Of a DNA stretch of 64,000 bases, positions 44,721 through 57,438 are shown one piece after another. Location: positions 966,092 through 1,030,091 of the forward strand of contig CAJNDS010000258.1 of NCBI GenBank assembly GCA_905221605.1, written 5' to 3'. The stretch comes from Symbiodinium natans. Its lineage: Eukaryota; Sar; Dinophyceae; Suessiales; Symbiodiniaceae. Each line of letters opens with the position of its first letter. Position 1 is the stretch's first letter. The translations under genes and the position numbers were made by a program. The notes under the pieces are model-generated. The model was not told the origin of the DNA and did no database searches. It saw nothing but the letters and a program-made list of their open reading frames with translations.

Positions 44721-47700
44721 GAGGAAGGCAGCGTGCACTCTGTGCACCACCATTTGCCCTGCACGTCATGCACGGGTGGGTATGTTAGAATCTACCCTGG
44801 GAGCTTTGTGGAAAGTCATGCAGCAAGCGCACGCCGCCTGGGCGGCCAGGTCGACCTAAGCCACGGCACGTGCACGTCGGCAGTCCAAGCGGTGCACCTC
44901 GAAGTTTCCAGTCCGCGCGCCGGTCGAGGAAAAAGATGCCGGAGAGTAGACCGATCAGTAAACCCGAACCTTGAGCCCGCAGCGTATGTGAGCTTGGGGA
45001 CGCATTGGGCTAGCATAGGGTTTTTGGAGGACCCCTGAAGGCTAGTGTTAGCAGGTCAGCAGGCTGTGCAAAGCCTTCGGTGCACTCGTGATTTTGTGCT
45101 CGTGTGCTTGTTGCCGGCCCCCGGATGGCACCAAATTGCTGCTCCCCCAAGCGAACTCGGAATTGGTTTCTTTGTTCCCAGACACCTCTAGGCCATCAGG
45201 CCGGAGGCCGAAGCGAATTTACATGCTTCAAGCTCTCAAACCCGCGGCCATCTACCTAGTGTGAGCTTGTGCGAAGCCGTCCCTCAGACGACAGGTTCCG
45301 GCAGATCGAGCGTGTGCGCCGAAAGGCCCCAGTGCTGCTGGTTGTGGACGATGAGGCAGAACATGTCCTTCAGCGCCCAGAGCTGTTAGTTGACCCTCTC
45401 TGTGCACTTAAAAGGCTGTTCACATCTGTTACATAGACCCCTCGTTTGCGAAGCGCCGGTTTGCGTGAGTATTTGGAGCTTTGAGCTTTTCTTGGTCTAC
45501 ACGCGACGGTGAAGATTGTTTTCTGGCGTTTGTCGAGGAGAGAGCCCAAAAGATCACTAGCCGAGAATGTTAGATCAGACATGCTAGCTGGCGAGTAGAA
45601 GCCGTGAGCTCACAACCGTCAGCGCGTTTGGACTTCTGGGCTCGCAAAATATGAAACTGTCCTGGCTTTCTGGACTTCTGGGCTCACGTGGTCTCTCACA
45701 GTTTGGGGTCTCGGCTGGCAGAATTGGGAAACAGTGAAAAAAGCATGGCGGGCAGTGCCTGAATTAGAGCATCAGCTTCATCCTGTCATCAACTTCGAAA
45801 TGTCAAGCCCCGGGCATCCAAACGTTGTAGGCTTTAGCAGTAAAGGGCTGACGCAGCATCGCATACCCCAGATGTTGCCCACGGACAGGTGGGTGCCTTC
45901 ACCAGCAGCGATGTTCGCAAGCTGTTCGGCGAGCTGTTGGAGCATACGTGGCTGCCCTGTCTTTGCTGTCATGCTGCCCACGGAGGCGGAGTCATGTGAG
46001 GTGTCGTTGTTCCCAATCCGAGGTGCCATTTGCACCTCCTCGTCCTTTCCCGGACGCCCATCTACAGTTCGCTTGGACCGAGCAAGGCGGGTATACGCGG
46101 GTATGGCCTCGAAAGACAACCTTAAGTCTGCCACATGGATCCTGCAGTTCGCTTGATCTGCAGGTGGTGAACGTCGCCCTCCCTGGGCTAGAAGAGTATG
46201 ATGCTGCAAAGCTTTTCCTGCAGCGCATGCACAGGACAGGAGATGGCTTCAGGATTCGCATGGGTGGTCCCACTTCTGGGGGTTGTAGCCAGCTTTCTAG
46301 GCATCACATCTGTATCGTCTAGTATCCTCAAGATTCCTCAGAAAAATAGCCTTTGTTGCTGTGACTCAGTAAGACCATCTAAGACCGTGGCGGCCTGACA
46401 CCGGAAGGGATGGCGTGTCCGTATTGCAGAGACTGGGCGCAAACCCGCGCACCATGGAAGAAGAGGTTGGAACAGAGTGTGGAAGCTCGCACTAATGAGT
46501 GTCAGAAAATCAGCATGCGGACTCCAAGACTAGCTGGCTATGCCCTCCAACAAGAGGCTCGATCTTGCATGGGCTTTGGAGCCCCCCCCCCCGGCAAGTG
46601 CCGACATCGTTTGTCACGCCTCCTCTGGTTATGGAACCCAGATCTTTTGACGGGATTGTAAGGTTGCAAGCCGGCGGCCAGAAGATGTCATGGGCTTGCC
46701 TCGACATTTTTTGGTAGAGTGTGGGTACTTGTAATATTTGAAGATTGCGATACAAAATCCGACCTCGAGCCGGGTCGGAAACAGCCAATCCATGTTTGAA
46801 AGCACCCTGACAAGGGAAACTCCCCAACATGATGCAGACACTCGCCGGTGTAAATGCATAAACTTGCCCGACAAACGCTCACCGAAATGTAATCGCGTTG
46901 GACTCACAGCATACACCTACACACCCAACGAAGAAGTCGAACGCCTCAAACACACTCCCTTCCCCGGAATTCGCCTCGCACGGTGTGGCTGCGATGTCCG
47001 TAGAACTTACTTGCTTTCTTCGCTCCAGCAAGTTTGCGTTGATACCGTGGTGCACAGGAGAAGTATGCACAGCAGACCAAACGCGTAGCCGCATAGCCTT
47101 GACGCAACAAGGACGGCGCACAAAGCCCGAAGGGTCACCAACAAGCCGCACTACAGCAACCATTGATAAGTGTGATGCTACAGGCTTCGCTTCAAGGCTT
47201 CGCAGATGGCCGCCAAGAAGAACACTTCATGAAGCTTGCAGCTCCTTGCAGCTCCTTGCAGCATCTGTGCAGGAAGCTGGAAGCGCAAGACTTCCCGGCG
47301 GATCCCATGGGGAGTGCAGATGCAGGCGGAGGAGTCCAGAGCCGAGAAATGGGTGCTACAACTTGTACTACTCGTACTTGGCATACTTGTTGTGCACGGA
47401 CTTGAGGACACTTAACTGCAGATCCACTTGTACAACCTTAGCAGACTTGGGATTGTTAGGACCTGGCATCATCGTTCGACATAGACTTAGACTTTTGACG
47501 AAGGGAGGTTGCGCTACCTAAACGCGATGCTCACAAAGAGCACCTTCCATTCTATTTGCACATGATTGGAAACACGAACACACTCACTAGCACTGTTGCT
47601 TTGGTTACTTTGCGCGTGAGCAATGTGTGGGCCGTGCTTGAAGTCATTGCGGGAACGGAAGTGAATGACGGGGATTTTCAGTTCCCTTTATGAAAATCAG

Positions 47701-50700
47701 GCAGGCGGCAGCGTGTTGCCACTAGTGACGGATAATAGCAGTGCTGAACACTTCCTCTGCAAAGGCTCCTTCGCCATCGATTCCTCGCGGGGTGCTGGTG
47801 CCAACCCCAGATTCGCGAGGAATTTGTGTGCAGAGTTTGCGGCATCGGACCAGCGTGACCCTCATGGCCAGTCGGATTGGTCATAGGAGCTTCCACACTG
47901 AAGTAGAGAGGTTGAACAATGGACTCGTACGCAGTGTATGATGTATGAGTCTGTATGAGTGAAAGTGAAAGAAGCAGCCCATGTGCATTAGGCGCTCTCT
48001 TTCTGACTTTTGGACTGTGTCTGCCTGTGGAGAGAATCGTAGTCGCCATGCGATAGAGTTGAAAGAGTATCTACATGCACATTAGACTATTGGCAGTAGT
48101 AACAGTGAAGCTGGGGGTTACTAGTATATGATGGCAAGTACTTCATTATGGCAAGCAAAGCTTCTAATGAGATGCGGCACTTTCTCTTGGAAGCCTGAAT
48201 GGGACGCAGATCACATGGCACTTAGGCTGCTGGACGTATTACGATGTATTACGTATGTCCGGACTCGACAGCGAAGAGTTTACATCAACACCTTGTTTCC
48301 CAAGTCCTACAACTTGACAACTAGACATGTACTTGTTCAATGCGCACCAACACCAGGTCGCTGGTTTGGCTGATCCGGTTAGAGATCCCAATCCCAAACC
48401 CCACATCCCCATGGCGTTTGATCAGGAAGCTGCCATCCAGAGATTGAAGGGCCATCCCCTGCTCCACCGCCACTCGGTCTGAGTAGTGTTGCTCTGTACC
48501 TTGGGATGTAAGCTCACTGCCGATGCCACGAGACATCCAATGAATAAATTCCAGCAAAGAAGTTGGTGGCTAAACGCGCAGCAACACTAGTCATTAACAC
48601 TGAGCAAAGTTGATGTTGTTTCCATGTTGTTTCCAATTCCAACACCCCTATCACACCCCTCTTTCTGGGACCGTGCTGGGATCCTTGTTGGGGCCCCTCT
48701 GTGGAACCTTTCCTGGGACCCCCCCCGGCGACCCCCCTTTTATTTGAAAACTCCTTTCCTGTCCTGGGCCTTGGCCTGTGGGCCGGCCCGGCTGCCGAGG
48801 TGGCGGGCGTAAGCGTTTACAATGTGTTAAAGCTTCGGGTTGGTTCAAGTTTGTTTCTGCAGTGTTGGAGTCTGGGAATCAATACTTACCTGTGTTTGGG
48901 GAGTGGGGCGGTCATATCTGTTTCTGTACCATTTCTGCGTCAGCTTAGGCAGATACCCCACTCAATGACTTATGAAGACGACGATGACGACGACTACTAT
49001 TACTTCTCCTCCACCTACTACTGCTTGGAAGAGCTATTTCATACTTCTGCTGCGTCTTTCTGGATACTCATGCGCCTCTTCTCAGTGGGAACAGCATAGT
49101 ATGTTTACCTTGGACAAAATGAGTTCGTTCGGAGTTGCAACAAGTTGGTTCTTTCCACTCCCTTCATCAACAGAACGGCTTTGCGGATGACATATCCACA
49201 TACAATAGGCTCGGTGTCTTGCCTGACCTTCGTAGCGTGTTGAAGCTACATGTACAATCTTCAAACCATCCCTGTAAGGAATGTCGCTGAATCAACCATC
49301 ACCGAGTGGGTTTTCCTGTCATATTCTGGCAAGCCCCCCCCCCCCCCCCACAAACAAGACTACAACCCCCTCCCCAAACCCTCTGCAATTGTTTTTTTTT
49401 TGCGGCCCCCACCAGAGAGATTGAATCAATCAGGGCGGAGGGGGGGTTTCTTCATGGCAAGTGAACATTGCCCTTTGTACAGGCACAGGGCTGGGCGCGA
49501 CCAGGACTTTCAACAGCAACTCCCTGCCTAACATTTCGAACCCTGTAGCTGAAATGTTCAGTGCCCAGGTCTAGCAGGCCACCCAGCCAAGATTCGTGAG
49601 GTGCTGCCCTTAAACCTTGTTTGGTGTTGCAAGGAGTCCCTTTCGGATGGAGTGAGACACTCTTGTCGACGTGCATTCAGATTGCTTTGCAAGTGCGGCA
49701 ATGAACATTCCAAATGTCTTGATCAGACATCATGTGAGGCGGACTTGCCATGGTGAACCAAACGGTAGCTGAGTTGAAAGCGATACTGCGCGTGTTGCGC
49801 CTAATCCATGTGATTTTGTGGCTGCGGGCGTTGCTGGACAGGTTGCCTCCCGCGTTGTCCCTGATGGGCCCAACTTGATAGAGTTGGCTCAGCAGCTGGA
49901 GGTCAGCGCAAGCTTTTGATATGCAAAAGAGTCTGTATGAGTCAGAGATAATCGCAGTCACCTAGTCGCCGGCCTGATCATTGTGCAAATCAACAGCTTA
50001 TAGATCTGCAAGCAGCTTTTCGGTTGGCGCTTTCTTCAATCATTTCGGCCGCGTGAAGGGCCTTCAACGTAGTGCATTCCGGGGATGCGGTCCTGCTTTC
50101 ACCCACATTAGCTGCCATCATTCCAGTGCCTCAAGTGCTACTATGTTGCTATGTCATGCTCAGGGGGCTCGGGTTGTGCTCCAAGCTTTTTCGTGTTCTT
50201 TCGTGGCGCCCTTGTGCCAGGCGGAAGACCGAAGCTGAGACTCTGTCCCGTACCTCACGGTGCCTTCGTGTCACCGTGGGACGGTTCTGCATGAGATGAA
50301 AGGCTCAAGGCGCGGGGGGCTCTTCGAGAATTTATCATCTGCTGTTTCTTTGGCTTCGCGCAGGGCTTGCTGGCCTGTGAGTCAAGAGTTCCGGTGTGGA
50401 GTCATGCAGGTCTCCATCAAGCCACCTCTCGGCAACCCTCGTCTTTCTATGCCCAACGTTCTTTCTCGTCTGCTCCAGAGCCAACAATACCGAGCCAGAG
50501 AGAGGGAGAGAGAGAGAGACCGGGGACCTTTTGTCGGGGGTCCCCTCAAGCGTGCGGCAGAAGAAGAAGAAGAAGGGAGAGACTGGCTTCATGTGTACGA
50601 ATTGTTGGGGGAGTACTGTACCCGAGCTAGTCAAGACTAGCAGTCATGCATCGGCGTCACACAGGCAGCCGGCACGTTGGGGGGAAGGTGGAAACGATAA

Positions 50701-53700
50701 GATTCATGGGAATGGGGGGGTCCTATTTCCCGAAGAATCAAAGACTCGCCTTAGTCAGGGGTCCAGGTCCCGTGCAGCTATTGGGCTATAGCCGCAAGAA
50801 AGAGAAAAGAGCGAATGGAGCCACCTCCTTCCAACAGAACCCTGCTCACTCATCTGCTGCAGTTCGCATTTCCAGTTCCATGCATTGGATACCTTGCTGG
50901 CTCATCTGGTTGCGGTTTTGGAGAATCCAGTCTGTGCAGGCCGGACTTTCAACACATGGCAGGCCAGGTTGTTCGGCGGAACTTTTTGAAGCTTGACAGC
51001 TTTGCAAGTCACTCTGGCGATCGCCGTTCCTGTAGCATGATGACATTTCGCGTCAACCGGGCTTCGTAGCATCTAGTCAATGCCCCCTCATTTCAACACC
51101 CCTCCCTTCCCCCCCCCCTCCCCCCCAAGAAAAAGAGTTACGACTAGAAAATTGTTACAATTACGAGCTAATTCTCAAGGAGTTCTGGTACTGAGCTTGG
51201 GTGTGGGAAAATGTATGTTTGGAATAAAGTCGGGGGCAGCACGAACTTCCCAGCTTCATTCACCATGATTCCAGGTCAGAGAGTTTCCTGCCGCCTAGTG
51301 CAGAAGGAGGCTGGGTGAGCAACACTTGAATCAGCGTTTGCAGCTGTGAAGTCTGAGCTCCAAGCAGGGCAAGAAAGGTATACAAACTACAAAGGCAGGG
51401 AAGCATGCCACAAGAGGCCCAAATGCGCTTCTTACATCTGTAGTTGTCCAAGAACGTTAAACTGCGTATGATGTTCCTTGAGTCCTCCTTGCCATCTCCA
51501 CATACCGCAGAGGCAAAGCGAAGCTGCATCGTTATTTCGAGCTGCTTACCTGCACTGATCGATACCTCTGCGCGCTGTGCTTACAATTGAGGGCAATTTT
51601 TGTGAGGCATGTAAATGTAGGCTACGGCCAGATTTCGATAGCCTTCGACAACAACCTTCGGACCTTATGCCCCAGCGAGTTGAGGCTGAAAGTGCCATGC
51701 AATGCAAGAAGTGGCTTACAGTCTTGGTGCATGCATTCGCAAGTTGCACAGCCAGTAAGCTCTGAGCTTCGTTCTCTTCATCCGCTTCTCGTAGACACGG
51801 CATGGTCATTATTCTTGATCACGGTAACCACAACCATCCAGCAAGGGAACTCAGTTGCAACGGAAAGAAGTTGAAGCTTCAGCTCTGCCCTCGGAAGCCG
51901 CTCCCAACCCCGAACTCTAGCTCAACCGTTTTGTCAGCCCATCTTTACCCCGAGCTTTTCCAGGTGCTGTTGTACAGTGTGACGACCCTTCCTGATCAGA
52001 GCGTGCCGGACCGAAAGGGAGACTCTAAGGTTTTGGTTCGAGGTGCCAAGGTCGGTCGCACAAAGGCCGATCGGAAGCTTTCATCGGGTGCGAACCGATA
52101 GAGGGTAACCATTGGCTTATGTTAGTGTTTGTCTTAGTGGTGATGCTGATGCAGCCTGATAGCTATGGGTTTTTTAGCCAGTATTACTCACGCTGAGATG
52201 CATTCTGAGCACTTTCTGTTAGGCTCGGGAACGCTTTTTTGATCTCTGACACTTCAGTCTGCCTGTAACAGTGAAGGCGTGATGGCAAAAACATGGCAGT
52301 CAGCCCTGGGTACTTCCGAGTGCAATGGGCAGGTTAACCTGTGTGCACTATGTGTGCTGCTGCCTGAGATGTCTGCATGCCTTTCACTGATGGTCATCAA
52401 CGCCCAGCCTCGCGGTGCTCTGCGCGTGTCTCCTTCATTCGAAGCGTCAGTTGGGATATTGAAACAATAAAGGGCGCATACGTCAGCAACCATACAGTAA
52501 GGTTAGCAGCATCTTCATCATCGCGTCGGTCGCTTTCTAATACATGCACAGGTAAGACGCACTTGCAATTGAGGTTAGAATGATCATCTGGTACACGGAC
52601 ATTTGTTTTGCACAATGTTCTGGCCCAATCCTGGATCGCGTAGGAAGGAAGGCCCCATTTCACGACAACAATTAATTAAGGGCGACGAGGTTGCATGCCG
52701 GATCAGGTTCGAGCAGCCGAAAACCGTCAGGTGCATGCTGCTTAAAGAAGCGAGGAGAATCGAGGAGACATGTCTGGGGATTGAAAAGCCTTAAACCCTT
52801 CAATGATGCTTCGAGGGAGATTCGGCCATTTTGTCAGGTGCCAGCGTCCTAATTCAACCTGCTTCTTGTGGCGTGGGCGTTGACCCGTGGTGCCATGTTC
52901 GGCAGGTGGTTTTAACTAAAGACGCTTGCAGCCACCTGATATCACAGCCCACTAGGGCCAGGCTACGCTGACGCAGCCACCGAACCACCCCAACAAAGCT
53001 GAAAAAAGAGATGGAGAGATGGAGAGAACACCTGAAGCCCTAATTTCGAAAATCTAAGTTGACACGCGTGAGCTTGTGGTTCAGGACTTCCGATTAGGTC
53101 GTGGGAGCTGCTCTTCCTGGCCCTGTTGGGCTTCCAGCCTTTCGTGTCTCACTCTTTTGAGAGGAGCTTGCATGTCAGCATCAGCAGTATCAGTATGAGC
53201 ATGGTCCTGGCTCCTGGGCTGTATAGATGGTATGAGTATACACATCAACCTGCGAGTGCTCTACTTAAACCACGAGGGCGGAAATTTCACGTGTAGATAA
53301 TGTAGATGTTATGTAACTTATGTAACCTGTCTCCCAAACACTCGGTCGCGCCAGTGTTGGCTTCATGCGGTGCATGCAGTCTTTTGTCATATCTTCGATT
53401 CTGGGGCTTGAGTTCATGGTAGCCTGCGCGCAGCATTTGTTGAGCCAAACGTTAACTGTTTGTAAACGATCAAGAAGGTGAATGTGCAACGAGTCAAGTG
53501 AGCTCATAGAAGTGTGAGGTCAACTCCGCAACATACATCTACCCACTGAGGGTGGGTACATGCAGACAAGTTTATGTCAAACCGGAAGCCGGTCCAAACA
53601 GGACCCCCTGCCAGACGGATGAAAGTACGTGTTAGAAAAACCAGTGGCCATCGAGATCAAGGGTATGTTCGAGGTTTGTCATGTTTAGATACAGAAGAGT

Positions 53701-53783
53701 ACGTAGCATAGATAGTTAAGTGAACATGTGCATGAGGTATGAATTAGGCATGCCCCTCTATATACATACAGTGTGCACGCACT
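44721..53783. other. Gene-poor stretch
   Basis: No recognised gene. Coding-like segments without identity include about 45295-45440 (+, APVLLVVDDEAEHVLQRPEL), 45778-46320 (open on both strands), 51260-51529 (-) and 51810-52101 (+, ending SKVLVRGAKVGRTKADRK before a stop). C runs lie at about 49336-49350 and near 51115. A GA/hairpin/AGA composite repeat is at 50488-50575. Confidence 0.3.
50488..50575 (+). repeat. GA / GGGGACC hairpin / (AGA)n composite repeat
   Basis: GA run, then GGGGACC and GGTCCCC as a perfect 7-bp stem around a T/G-rich loop, a short spacer CTCAAGCGTGCGGC, then AGA repeats. It shares order and sequence with 33460-33530. Confidence 0.65.
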
Positions 53784-53990
53784 TGTGTGTGTGTGTGTGT
53801 GTGTGTGTGTCTGTGTCTGTGTCTGTGTCTGTGTTTGTGTTTGTGTTTGTGTTTGTGTTTGTGTTTGTGTTTGTGGTGGTGTTTGATCGTTTGTTTGTTT
53901 GTTTGTTTGTTTGTTTGCTTGCTTGTTTGTTTGTGTGTGTGTGTGTGTGCGCGTGTGTGCGTGTGTGTGTGTGTGTGTGCGCGTGTGTCA
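53784..53990 (+). repeat. TG / TGTGTC / TTTGTG / TTTG compound microsatellite
   Basis: Successive blocks of (TG)n, (TGTCTG)n, (TTTGTG)n, (TTTG)n and again (TG)n with CG interruptions, close to 200 bases. The Cys/Val- and His/Thr-rich frames are artefacts. Confidence 0.95.
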
Positions 53991-54428
53991 ATTGCTTCGG
54001 GTTGCACTTCTCTGTTGGTTGACAAACCGCTGAACCATATACAGTATCCATTTCAGCTGGCTCTAGCGGCGTCAATTCAAATACTGAATGCAAATAAGGT
54101 CAAGTGTCTTAAGCTTAGTTAGATTACATAGGTCAAACAAATTGTCCGGTCTACAACCCCTGTTTTGCATTAGGCCTTTTCAGGGGAGCTGTATGCATGT
54201 ATGTGTGCATGTGTTTGCACATAGTCACACACACATGAACGCCATGATGTTCGTTACTTGGCTTGATGTGTTAATGCCCGTCACGATTGCTGGACACATT
54301 ACACACATAAACCCTGTTGTGGACAGGGCATGGAGAGACCCCACATGCTACCTTGTCACTGTCACCTTTTCTGGAGCCCGCCGGATGCCGCCTGCTATCA
54401 CAAGGCATGCCAAGCACACTAGGAGTCA

Positions 54429-54923
54429 CTAGGAGTGTTGGAGATGCGTGGTCCATTCCTTGAGTTGATGTTTCGACGTACCCAATGATCTTGGACAGAC
54501 CGGATGAGCTATTTGGATTTTGGACATTATTTGGTTCTTCTCGGGACTATGTAGGCTGTGGAGTTTTGAATGGACCTCAGTACTCCGAAATATCTGCGTA
54601 GGCCGCCCCACGATTAGACAAGCCGCTCGCCTGGGATGCAAAGCGATGTCGAGATCTTCTGCAAAGGAAACCACTTCCGGAGCAACAGTTGCACCCTGAT
54701 CCTTCGACTCGTCAGCCTTTGTCATTTCGTCTCGTGTGGGGTGCCGGAGTGGAGATCTCATGACGTTGTTTGGACGCGCATATAGCTTTGCTGCGAACTT
54801 TGGGTCGGCATCCACGTTGGACGCCGGACCTAATGTAGGCGCTGCTTGCGACTGCGGGTTGTTAGGATGCACTGCTCGACAGGCTGGGCATGGCTCAATG
54901 TCTAAGGCCCTTCCGCTGCACAA
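54429..54923 (-). CDS. Possible gene or exon, unknown protein
   Basis: A 164-codon minus-strand frame. It contains a CPAC motif near the start, the coding-like stretch NVDADPKFAAKLYARPNNVM, and PEVVSFAEDLDIALHPRRAA. Composition is ordinary and non-repetitive, which favours real coding sequence. No domain was recognised. It may be an exon or a piece of an old mobile element. Confidence 0.25.
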   Translation of the reverse strand: MCSGRALDIEPCPACRAVHPNNPQSQAAPTLGPASNVDADPKFAAKLYARPNNVMRSPLRHPTRDEMTKADESKDQGATVAPEVVSFAEDLDIALHPRRAACLIVGRPTQIFRSTEVHSKLHSLHSPEKNQIMSKIQIAHPVCPRSLGTSKHQLKEWTTHLQHS

Positions 54924-55441
54924 TCTCCGGACTTGAGTCTTTTACTCGTAGGTCTTTCTCTGGATGCATTCCGAACATTACTCAGCAAAGCAACATCCAG
55001 ACGCGACACTTCGCAAACCCAGCAGAAGACGCGCAACACACTATTGCCTGTTGTCCCATATTCAAACTTCTCATGGTCACTAAACCGATACGTGTTAGAT
55101 GCAGCAGAGCTCTTAAGAGCTCTGCAAATCAACTTGGACAGCACCCTCACCACCTTCAAGACATAACTACAATACATCACACAGCCACTAGAAACACTAG
55201 AACGAAATTTGAACTACACACACTGTTGAGGCAGGCCTGGCTGTCGATGGATTGCCGCACCACTGGGCGGACTGTCGAGAAGCGTAACGAGTGATCGAGA
55301 AACCTTGCGTATCCTGCCCTGAGTCACTAGGACGTCAAGTGACGTGACCAACCATAGCCACAGCCAATTTTCAAAGTATTGTGGCTACAATATCTCCTGC
55401 AGACTGACTACTGCAAGAAGGGCTTGATTTTTGTTGGAGCA

Positions 55442-56784
55442 CTAAAGTCGTGTGCAAGTCTTCAACACACGCATTGAACTACAAACATGGAACGCACCTC
55501 CAATCATCGGTTCGAGCTGTTCGAAGCCTGGTGAGGGTTTCAACAAAGTGGCCTTCCATGCAAGTGCCAGGTAGTCTAGGAGGTAGACGGAGTCGATCTC
55601 ACATGTTTGCCTGGATGCGACCTTCGCTGTGCACACCCTCCGGAAAGGCTCGGTGAATGCAGGCGACAGGCAGCAGGTTGCTCCTGCCAAGCGACTGTAG
55701 GCCACCAGATTCAGTGATGTTCCCAGGAGTGCATCAACTCCCGACATAGGGGTCAGTCCTGTAAGAGTTTGTTGGGACCCATGCTGTGCCTTCAATCGCA
55801 GCAGTTGCAGTGCTGTGGGTGGCGAAACCCTCAACCACAGATACAACGTGGCTGCCTCCTTCTACCACCCAGTCCTCCCATGAGCATCGAACCGTAAGAC
55901 CCTGCCTCGGTATGGCTCAATATATCGCCTTCTCCAAAGAATGCTTTTGCTTGCAGGTCAACCTCGCAGAATCCAAGCCTAGACTTAAACGAAGCAGCAG
56001 GAGTCGGGTTCTTTTGGGGTGTCCTTCCGCCTTGAAACTCCCGACACTGACGGAAATCGTGGTGGAGCGCCGACAGCACTGCGAGGTGAACACGTAGGAC
56101 CACTGCGTAGATGCCTCCTTCCAGTGAGGCTTTCAATTGTTCAGGAGATTCAGGCTTCAGCGTCATGGTCTGCTGTGGGCAGTCAGACTCGAAATACACA
56201 ATGAGCAGCAGCAAGAACATTTCGGGCCTTAGAGGAAGCTTGACAGTAGGAGTTGCAGAGGCCGTATCGGGCGTATCGTTGGAGGTAATGAGCAGAGCCA
56301 GAGCTGGCATGAAGAGGCGTGCCTGGCAGTTGAGATGCTCGATCTACTTTACACCTTTGCGGCTTTACAACGGACATGACTTTAGCCTTCAAGAATGTGG
56401 GCTTCAAGTCAATGACAGCAAGGACATGCAAGGACAATGTTCTAGGGATTCTGGGGGGCGGCTTCTGGCGGACGGCTCCATCTTCAGGCACTTGACACTA
56501 CATGGCCCCATGGCCTTTCCGGAAGCCTTCCACCTGCAACTGCCTTCATAATTGGGTTCATTGGGTTCTGGCTCCGGCTCTTGAACCTGTTGAACCTGTT
56601 GAACCTGTTGAGGGAGCTTCGATTTCACGAGCTCCACTGAGGCCGATTCATTTGAGATCTTTGAGACTTGACGGATTAAAACGTCAAGGGCCATGATAAC
56701 TTCCGATGTAGGACACGGCCAGCCGTTGCAAAGTTCAGATGCCTCCAGGAATCCCCAAGCATCCCCCCCGTTTGAGAGGTTCAC
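55442..56784 (-). CDS. Possible multi-exon gene, unknown protein (minus strand)
   Basis: Four overlapping minus-strand frames (56404-56784, 56183-56491, 55831-56310, 55442-55846) follow one another and all read protein-like, e.g. SEVIMALDVLIRQVSKISNE, GGIYAVVLRVHLAVLSALHH and IDSVYLLDYLALAWKATLL. A tandem TTGAACCTG (three copies near 56580-56608) encodes a QVQ repeat in the first frame. The frames could be exons in the order high to low coordinate. Exon borders were not resolved and no family was recognised. Confidence 0.3.
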
Positions 56785-57328
56785 GCACTAAAGTCCTGCG
56801 GCCTTGAGCGCGCAGTCTGCATGGCGTCGATGGAGCTTCGGCCTGTTCTGAGCCAGGATGAGCCCTTCCGGCTGCCGTCCCAAACAGCAAAGCGCACCTC
56901 GTGCAAGCAGCAGTCAGAGGAACCCCAGTGAACATTGCTTCAGAGCAGGAAGGTTTTCACAAGTGGTCGTAAGTCCAACTGCCGCGCCCGAAAGCCATCA
57001 CCTTGAATTAAAAAGTCAAAACAAAGATGTTGGATGGAGTGATGGAAGCACAGCACTATCGTCTTAGGATTCTTAAGATTTCTGTTCTTGAGATCAGCTA
57101 AGGCCAGGGTGAGTCACCCAATTGATTGTAACAAATTTAGGGCGCGAACTGGAGGAGCAGTCAACCTAACTACGTGCTGTCGAATCCAGCTATCATCCTT
57201 GAGGCCATGCCGGCCCATACCTTCAAGTTGCAGCCTTCACCTCTCTAGCGAAGGGTGTTTTAGAGGGATGACACCAAGTCCAGGCTCACGGGACAAGCCT
57301 TCCGCCATGCTTGTGACTTGTGCTGCCA

Positions 57329-57366
57329 GCCTCCGGCAGCCTCCGGCAGCCGAGCCTCCGGCAGCC
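57329..57366 (+). repeat. CCTCCGGCAG short tandem repeat
   Basis: Three copies of a 10-base unit CCTCCGGCAG, the third set off by CCGAG. It directly precedes the reverse-transcriptase relic. Confidence 0.7.
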
Positions 57367-57438
57367 TGACATTTCAATACCGGCAGACAGGACTATGCTG
57401 ACGACACGGTCGTCATTCGGCCACGTCCACGGATCGTA
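57367..57438 (+). pseudogene. Reverse-transcriptase relic (YADD box)
   Basis: The frame encodes NTGRQDYADDTVVIRPRPR and then a stop. YADDTV-hydrophobic is the catalytic palm motif of LINE reverse transcriptases (two catalytic Asp). Nothing before or after extends the domain, so only a small fragment of a retroelement is left. Confidence 0.5.

Noticed and set aside
46898..47521. 207-codon + frame
   Set aside because: No domain, starts without clear context, has frames of similar quality on the other strand and mixed protein character; not enough to call a gene.
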